A stretch of DNA of 9,503 nucleotides from Candidatus Hydrogenedentota bacterium (GTDB taxonomy: Bacteria > Hydrogenedentota > Hydrogenedentia > Hydrogenedentales > SLHB01), in NCBI GenBank assembly GCA_003552485.1, contig PUMX01000001.1, positions 1-9,503 on the forward strand. Direction: 5' to 3'. Of this stretch, positions 5,675-9,503 are shown piece by piece. Both the position numbers and the translations under genes were made by a program. The first letter of the stretch is position 1. The number at the start of each line of letters is the position of its first letter. Under the pieces are notes generated by a model that was given only the letters and a program-made list of their open reading frames with translations, did not search any database and was not told where the DNA came from.

Positions 5675-7627
5675 ATGAAAACCGTGGATTTTGCCCAGAA
5701 TTGGCATCGGCTTGCATTGCCCGAACAAGTAAAAGCCGTTCTGGAGAACGCAAAGGGCCTGATATTCCCGGAATCGCGCGACGAGATCTTTGCTCTGGCG
5801 ATGGGCAACGATCCAGAAGCCGAGCGCTACGAAGTCTGTTATGAAGTTCCCGGCAAGGGGGATGTTCATGAAGCCACAGTGGTCCGTTGCCGCAATGGGC
5901 TATCCATCAATTACACCGAAGCTTACATGCGCCGGCGCGATCCGGACTGCATGGTGGTGGCGGATGACAAGCCCAGCGACAAGCCGCGGTACGTGGATCG
6001 GTATGGCCAGGGGTTTGATGAATTGCGTGACGAAACCTTTACATGGCTGTGCAAGCAAGAGCTGGTCGTCATGCCCTTCATGCTGGGCGGCTTCCCCCCG
6101 GAAAGCGGCCGCGGCGCGCTGCTGATCGCTCCCGCTAACGCGGGCTTTTTCGTCGGAGGACTCGCGGATTTGCAGGGCATGCTGCCCGCCAGCGGCGTGC
6201 CTGAAGACTTCAATGTCCGCAGTGTGGTCTATCTGGCGCCGCCCTATCGGCACACCCACTTCGACGGGCGCCAAGTCGTGGTTCACAATCGACTGGACGA
6301 GGTCTATGAGATCTTTTCATACAACCTATACCCCGGTCCCAGCGCGAAGAAAGGCATTTACGGCGTCCTCCTTGATTTGGGCATGGAAGAGGACTGGCCC
6401 ACCCTCCACGGTTCGACCGTGCAGGTGGTGACGCCCTACGACAACGTCACCACAATCATGCACGAGGGGGCCAGCGGCAGCGGCAAGAGCGAGATGTTGC
6501 AGCACCCGCACCGGCAGGAGGATGGACGTCTCTTACTTGGACAGAATATCGTAACCGACGAGCAATTGCTCATTGTGTTGAACCAGGCGTGTCAGCTTTG
6601 TCCCGTCACGGACGACATGGCCATTAGTCACGTTGGACACGGCGACGAAAGCGAAGGATATCTCGGCGTAAGCGATGCCGAGCAAGCCTGGTTCGTTCGG
6701 CTTGACCATATCGACCACTATGGCGTCGACCCGCACTTGGAGCGGGTGACTATCCATTCCAGCGAGCCGATCCTTTTTCTAAACGTGTATGGCGCGCCCA
6801 ACAGCACCTGCTTGATCTGGGAACACACCGAAGACGAACCCGGCGTGCCCTGCCCCAACCCGCGGATTATCCTGCCGCGCCGCCTTGATCCCAATGTGGT
6901 CGACGGCATCGTCGAAGTACACCTGCGAAACTTTGGCATCCGCACGCCCCCGTGCACCGCAGAGCGCCCTAGCTACGGGATAATCGGCTACATGCACATC
7001 CTGCCGCCCGCTCTAGCGTGGCTGTGGCGGCTCGTGGCGCCGCGCGGGCACGCGAACCCGAGCATTACCGAGACCCAAGGCATGAGCAGCGAGGGCGTGG
7101 GCTCCTACTGGCCCTTCGCTTCGGGGCGCCGCGTGGATCACGCCAATCTCTTGCTCAAGCAGATGGAGGACAGCCACAAGGTGCGCTACAGCCTTACGCC
7201 GAACCAACACGTCGGCGCCTGGGCGGTGAGTTTCATGCCGCAATGGGTGGCCCGCGAGTATCTGGCGCGGCGCGGCTCCGCCCGCTTTCGGGACCGGCAG
7301 CTGATACCGGCGCGATGCCCGCTTCTGGGCTATGCGCTCGAGAACATACAAGTGGAAGGCAGCCTATTGCCTGACGGCTTCCTGCGTGTCGAGGAACAGC
7401 CCGAGGTAGGTAAGGAAGGCTATGACGAGGGCGCGCGCATACTCGGCGATTTCTTCAAGAAGGAGCTGCTGAACTTTGATCACCCGGACCTGTCCGAACT
7501 CGGCCGGCGAATCATCGAATGCTGCAAGGACGATGGCGCGTTGGAAGACTACGAGAAGCTCTTGCCCGGGATAGACACATCGGACAAGCGCAAGGGCCAG
7601 CAGTGGCGCCAGCCCAGCGGGATGTAG
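5675..7627 (+). CDS. DUF4914-type P-loop protein of unknown function, HPr kinase/PEPCK-like nucleotide site
   Basis: 650 residues, function unknown. The overall pattern (SRDEIFALA, NYTEAYMRRRDPDCMVVADD, LLIAPANAGFF, APPYRHTHFDGRQVVVHNRL, FSYNLYPGPSAKKGIYG) matches my memory of the DUF4914 family, about 630 residues, known from Bacteroidetes, Spirochaetes and PVC bacteria. Residues 264-274 read EGASGSGKSEM, a Walker A loop (Lys271, Ser272) whose GxSGxGKSE form resembles HPr kinase and PEP carboxykinase more than ordinary ATPases. CPVTDDMA (Asp313, Asp314) resembles the acidic kinase-2 motif of those enzymes, though 42 residues after the P-loop rather than 15-20. No signal peptide or convincing membrane helix is seen, so it should be cytosolic. 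The start is set by AGGAGA 7 nt upstream of ATG 5675 and the promoter behind it. It is monocistronic: sat lies 365 bp upstream and the next gene is convergent. A phosphotransferase or sugar/PEP-linked role is inference only. Confidence 0.85.
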   Translation: MKTVDFAQNWHRLALPEQVKAVLENAKGLIFPESRDEIFALAMGNDPEAERYEVCYEVPGKGDVHEATVVRCRNGLSINYTEAYMRRRDPDCMVVADDKPSDKPRYVDRYGQGFDELRDETFTWLCKQELVVMPFMLGGFPPESGRGALLIAPANAGFFVGGLADLQGMLPASGVPEDFNVRSVVYLAPPYRHTHFDGRQVVVHNRLDEVYEIFSYNLYPGPSAKKGIYGVLLDLGMEEDWPTLHGSTVQVVTPYDNVTTIMHEGASGSGKSEMLQHPHRQEDGRLLLGQNIVTDEQLLIVLNQACQLCPVTDDMAISHVGHGDESEGYLGVSDAEQAWFVRLDHIDHYGVDPHLERVTIHSSEPILFLNVYGAPNSTCLIWEHTEDEPGVPCPNPRIILPRRLDPNVVDGIVEVHLRNFGIRTPPCTAERPSYGIIGYMHILPPALAWLWRLVAPRGHANPSITETQGMSSEGVGSYWPFASGRRVDHANLLLKQMEDSHKVRYSLTPNQHVGAWAVSFMPQWVAREYLARRGSARFRDRQLIPARCPLLGYALENIQVEGSLLPDGFLRVEEQPEVGKEGYDEGARILGDFFKKELLNFDHPDLSELGRRIIECCKDDGALEDYEKLLPGIDTSDKRKGQQWRQPSGM

Positions 7628-7638
7628 GTTTAGAGCAG

Positions 7639-7670
7639 TGTTCCGGCGCCCCAAGCGCTCCATCGGAACA
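7639..7670 (+). terminator. Hairpin terminator candidate after the DUF4914-type gene
   Basis: TGTTCCG (7639-7645) pairs perfectly with CGGAACA (7664-7670), 11 nt after the stop codon. Within the loop GCGC (7646-7649) can stack with GCGC (7655-7658), leaving a 5-nt bulge. No clear T-run follows, so this is terminator-like but not canonical. The convergent arrangement with the next gene supports a terminating role. Confidence 0.45.
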
Positions 7671-7736
7671 AGTGGATCTGTAAATCGGCGTGATGGTCCC
7701 GGCGCAAGCCGTATGAATGCTGGATGCGGTCACCCC

Positions 7737-7782
7737 CAGCCAATACGGCTGCGCCGCCTCACGCCGCGCCGGGAAGTGGCGG
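7737..7782 (-). terminator. Hairpin pair downstream of the HAD gene
   Basis: Read on the minus strand just after the HAD stop, CCGC/GCGG plus GTG/CAC (7754-7757 and 7760-7762 with 7776-7782) form a bulged 7-bp stem. It is followed by CAGCC-GTATT-GGCTG (7737-7751), a 5-bp stem. No T-run follows. Together with the plus-strand hairpin at 7639-7670 this could separate the two convergent genes. Confidence 0.3.
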
Positions 7783-7796
7783 TCGAAGGCAAGTCT

Positions 7797-8474
7797 CTAC
7801 GCTGTAGCCGCTCGTTGATGCTCCCGCGCCTGATCGAGAAGCGTTTGCAGCGGCGTTTCCATGAGCCCGTCGATGCGCAAGTCCGCCTCGCTGAAGTCCA
7901 GCGTCTTGGTGGCCATGTTCGGCACGGCCACGCAGAACAGCCCGGCCGCTTTGGCCGCGCGGATGCCGTTCGGGCTGTCCTCGAGCGCAATGGCTTCTCG
8001 CGGTGACACGCCCAGCGCGTGCAGCGCCGCCAGATACACATCCGGCGCGGGCTTGCCGCGCTCGACTTCACTGAAGCAGCGGGTCACATCGAACCGCCCC
8101 AACAGCCCCAGCCGGTTCAAATGCCCCTCGAGCCAGTCTCGCGTTGAACTTGACGCCACCGCAGTCTTCAGTCCGAGTTCGTCGGCTGTGTCCAGATACT
8201 GGACAACGCCCGGCATGACCGGCTGCGAGAACGCGAACGCGCGATACCGTTGCTTGGCCTCTTTTGCTATCGCCTCATGGTCAATGGATCGGCCTAGGTA
8301 GCGCTCCAACGTTGCGCAGCAGTCGCAGTCCGCGTATGGAACGCCGAGCCAGTCCGTCCACTTCTCATACGGCAGCTCCGCGCCATGCTCGCGGAAAACA
8401 TCGCGCCACGTCATCCAATCACAGCTCTCCGTGTCAACAATAACGCCGTCCAAATCGAAAATGAGGGCTTTCAT
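7797..8474 (-). CDS. HAD-superfamily hydrolase, subfamily IA (beta-phosphoglucomutase / sugar-phosphate phosphatase-like)
   Basis: 225 residues, typical of the class. The four HAD motifs are intact: FDLDGVIVDTE at 6-16 (nucleophile Asp7, acid/base Asp9), VASSST around Ser108-Ser109, RGKPAPD with Lys141, and LEDSPNG with Glu165 and Asp166. The alpha-helical cap between motifs I and II (about 17-85) marks subfamily IA. Members act on small sugar phosphates, 2-deoxyglucose-6-phosphate or phosphoglycolate, or isomerise beta-glucose-1-phosphate; the sequence does not settle which. The start at 8474 is favoured because GGAG lies 6 nt upstream on the minus strand and the DxD motif then sits at the usual distance from the N-terminus. 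The ATG 12 nt upstream overlaps that ribosome binding site. The frame continues upstream to 8576 without family similarity. The gene is convergent with the DUF4914-type gene and divergent from the glycosyltransferase. Confidence 0.92.
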   Translation of the reverse strand: MKALIFDLDGVIVDTESCDWMTWRDVFREHGAELPYEKWTDWLGVPYADCDCCATLERYLGRSIDHEAIAKEAKQRYRAFAFSQPVMPGVVQYLDTADELGLKTAVASSSTRDWLEGHLNRLGLLGRFDVTRCFSEVERGKPAPDVYLAALHALGVSPREAIALEDSPNGIRAAKAAGLFCVAVPNMATKTLDFSEADLRIDGLMETPLQTLLDQAREHQRAATA

Positions 8475-8560
8475 GCAAAACTCCATGGGATTGTCAGGGG
8501 GCCTTCCGCCCGGCTTGGAGCGTAAGGCGATGCGCAGAGGAGAATCAACATCTACGTAGC

Positions 8561-8577
8561 AGTGTATATCATACACT
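8561..8577. promoter_or_regulatory. 17-bp inverted repeat in the divergent region (operator candidate)
   Basis: AGTGTAT (8561-8567) and ATACACT (8571-8577) are perfect inverted 7-mers around ATC. AT-rich TGTAT-N-ATACA sites of this kind are bound by GntR-type and similar dimeric repressors. It lies 86 bp upstream of the HAD start and 132 bp upstream of the glycosyltransferase start. On the minus strand the same bases contain TATGAT, a good -10 box, though without a convincing -35. An operator overlapping the HAD promoter is therefore plausible. No regulator gene is in view. Confidence 0.5.
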
Positions 8578-8671
8578 AGCGGCGTCCGGGATTCCTAATG
8601 CGCCCTCTCTGGAATCGCCGTTGTCCAAGGCGGCGACATGCTGCGGCGTATTACGAAATTGCCACGTAAGA

Positions 8672-8701
8672 TTGGGACCAGCCGCCGATTTCGGCTATAC
8701 T
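8672..8701 (+). promoter_or_regulatory. Sigma-70-like promoter for the glycosyltransferase gene
   Basis: TTGGGA (8672-8677) and TATACT (8696-8701, five of six consensus bases) are separated by 18 bp. A start 6-8 bp after the -10 box falls at about 8707-8709, immediately before ATG 8710. The spacer contains GCCGA-TT-TCGGC (8684-8695), an inverted repeat touching the -10 box, which could be a repressor site. Confidence 0.45.
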
Positions 8702-8709
8702 TCGGCGCC

Positions 8710-9503
8710 ATGATGGCCGAACCCCGCATTCACGTACTTATCATCAATTGGAATGGACGCGAACACCTGGACGCGTGCTATCGCTCGTTGCTGGCGCAAG
8801 ACTACGACAATGCTCGTTTCGTGCTGGTGGATAACGCGAGCGCCGATGATTCTGTCGCTCTTGTGCGGGATAGCTTCGGTCACGATCCGCGGGTTGGCGT
8901 GCTTGAGTGCGAGCGTAACCTCGGATGGTCCGGCGGCAATAACCGGGGCATGGAGGCAGCGATCGCAGACGGCGCGGATTATGTGTTCCTGCTGAACAAT
9001 GACACCGCCGTGGAGCCTGATTGTTTGCGCAGGCTTGTGGAGATGGCCGAGGCGCGGCCGCAAACCGGCGCGCTGGCGCCGAAGATGCTCATGTTCAAGG
9101 AGCGCCAGATCATCAACTCCATCGGTCTGGAGTGCTCCATTGTAGGCGCGTGCTGGGATCGCGGACTGGGCCGAGTCGACGACGAGCGCTGGAATGCAAC
9201 GATGCCCGTCATTGGTGTATCCGGCGGCGCGGCGTTCTTTCGCACGGCGGCGCTCGATAAGACCGGGCTGCTGCCCGAGGATTACGAGATCTACCTGGAC
9301 GATCTCGAACTCTGTCTGCGGGTCTGGAACGCGGGCTATACCGTGCAAACGTGTCCGGAGGCCGTGGTCTATCATAAGTTCAGCGCGACCATGGGCGAAG
9401 GCGAAAAACTTCGCCGCAAGTATTACCTGAACGTGCGCAACCGTTGGCGGCTTATGCTGCGCAATTTCCCCATAAGCCGGGCGCTTCCCGTGGCGGTCAT
9501 GAC
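8710..9503 (+). CDS. Glycosyltransferase family 2 (rhamnosyltransferase-like, COG1216 type), 3' end outside window
   Basis: The frame runs off the right edge after 264 codons; these proteins are usually about 290-350 residues, so little is missing unless more domains follow. It transfers a sugar from a nucleotide-sugar donor, probably to a cell-surface glycan, at the cytoplasmic face. Seen in order: VLIINWNG (9-16), FVLVDNASADDSV with the nucleotide-binding Asp41, ERNLGWSGGNNRGM, FLLNNDT (metal-binding DxD variant, Asp98), VSGGAAFFR, and DYEIYLDDLELCLRVW with the ED/DD catalytic-base region (Asp197, Asp198). PEAVVYHKFSAT and RKYYLNVRNRW follow, as in WbbL/RfbN-type rhamnosyltransferases. Two ATGs stand side by side (8710 and 8713). 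No Shine-Dalgarno is visible upstream and the promoter sits directly against the start. The acceptor and donor cannot be told from sequence. Confidence 0.92.
   Translation, partial: MMAEPRIHVLIINWNGREHLDACYRSLLAQDYDNARFVLVDNASADDSVALVRDSFGHDPRVGVLECERNLGWSGGNNRGMEAAIADGADYVFLLNNDTAVEPDCLRRLVEMAEARPQTGALAPKMLMFKERQIINSIGLECSIVGACWDRGLGRVDDERWNATMPVIGVSGGAAFFRTAALDKTGLLPEDYEIYLDDLELCLRVWNAGYTVQTCPEAVVYHKFSATMGEGEKLRRKYYLNVRNRWRLMLRNFPISRALPVAVM

Larger units (their letters stand above)
8475..8709. other. Divergent HAD / glycosyltransferase intergenic region
   Basis: 235 bp without a gene. Besides the 17-bp inverted repeat and the glycosyltransferase promoter it holds GATTCC (8590-8595) against GGAATC (8611-8616) and TCGCCG (8615-8620) against CGGCGA (8631-8636), two overlapping stems that could not form together. 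The HAD leader would be read from here leftwards. Confidence 0.5.

Noticed and set aside
5123..5869. 248-codon minus-strand frame that crosses the whole sat to DUF4914-type gap
   Set aside because: Unusual because it stays open over non-coding DNA, but it overlaps both real genes in antisense, has no recognisable domain, and its start lies inside the DUF4914-type gene.
8475..8576. 34-residue upstream extension of the HAD protein
   Set aside because: It would read through the inverted repeat and promoter-like region, and HAD proteins of this class begin a few residues before the DxD motif.

Overview
The window reads as a typical bacterial chromosome segment, GC-rich and densely coded, dominated by central-metabolism genes. 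I see no tRNA, rRNA, CRISPR array, transposase or phage gene. A PmoA-like (DUF6807) protein beside a DUF4914-type protein suggests a Planctomycetes/PVC- or Hydrogenedentota-like bacterium. That placement is inference from family distribution, not something the sequence proves.

Layout. (1) Bases 1-248: the C-terminal end of a PmoA-like/DUF6807 protein. (2) Bases 283-3853: three co-directional genes, namely an inositol-monophosphatase-superfamily phosphatase with a disordered basic N-terminal tail, glucose-6-phosphate dehydrogenase (zwf) and 6-phosphogluconolactonase (pgl). zwf and pgl overlap in an ATGA junction, and a 12-bp bulged hairpin follows pgl. (3) Bases 3854-4151: a regulatory-looking gap with promoter candidates, a 9-bp tandem repeat and a perfect 14-bp palindrome, leading into (4) sat, ATP sulfurylase, 4152-5309. 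(5) Bases 5310-5674: a 365-bp gap with a possible 21-codon Cys-rich ORF behind a near-consensus Shine-Dalgarno, a 6-bp inverted repeat, and a promoter with a perfect TATAAT box. (6) Bases 5675-7627: a 650-residue DUF4914-type protein of unknown function, with a P-loop like those of HPr kinase and PEP carboxykinase. (7) Bases 7628-7796: a convergent gap with hairpins for both directions. (8) Bases 7797-8474, minus strand: a HAD-superfamily phosphatase/phosphomutase. (9) Bases 8475-8709: a divergent promoter region with a 17-bp inverted repeat. (10) Bases 8710-9503: a GT2 glycosyltransferase cut by the window edge, possibly translated from a leaderless mRNA.

How the genes fit together. zwf and pgl carry out the first two steps of the oxidative pentose phosphate pathway and supply NADPH. 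The upstream phosphatase could be a fructose-1,6-bisphosphatase-like enzyme returning carbon to glucose-6-phosphate, recalling the fbp-zwf order known in cyanobacteria. It could instead be a PAP (CysQ-like) phosphatase linked to the sat gene. Sequence alone does not decide. The most interesting uncharacterised gene is the DUF4914-type P-loop protein, which stands alone between strong-looking signals. No clearly new multi-gene system is visible; the candidates are that protein, the short Cys-rich ORF and several operator-like palindromes.
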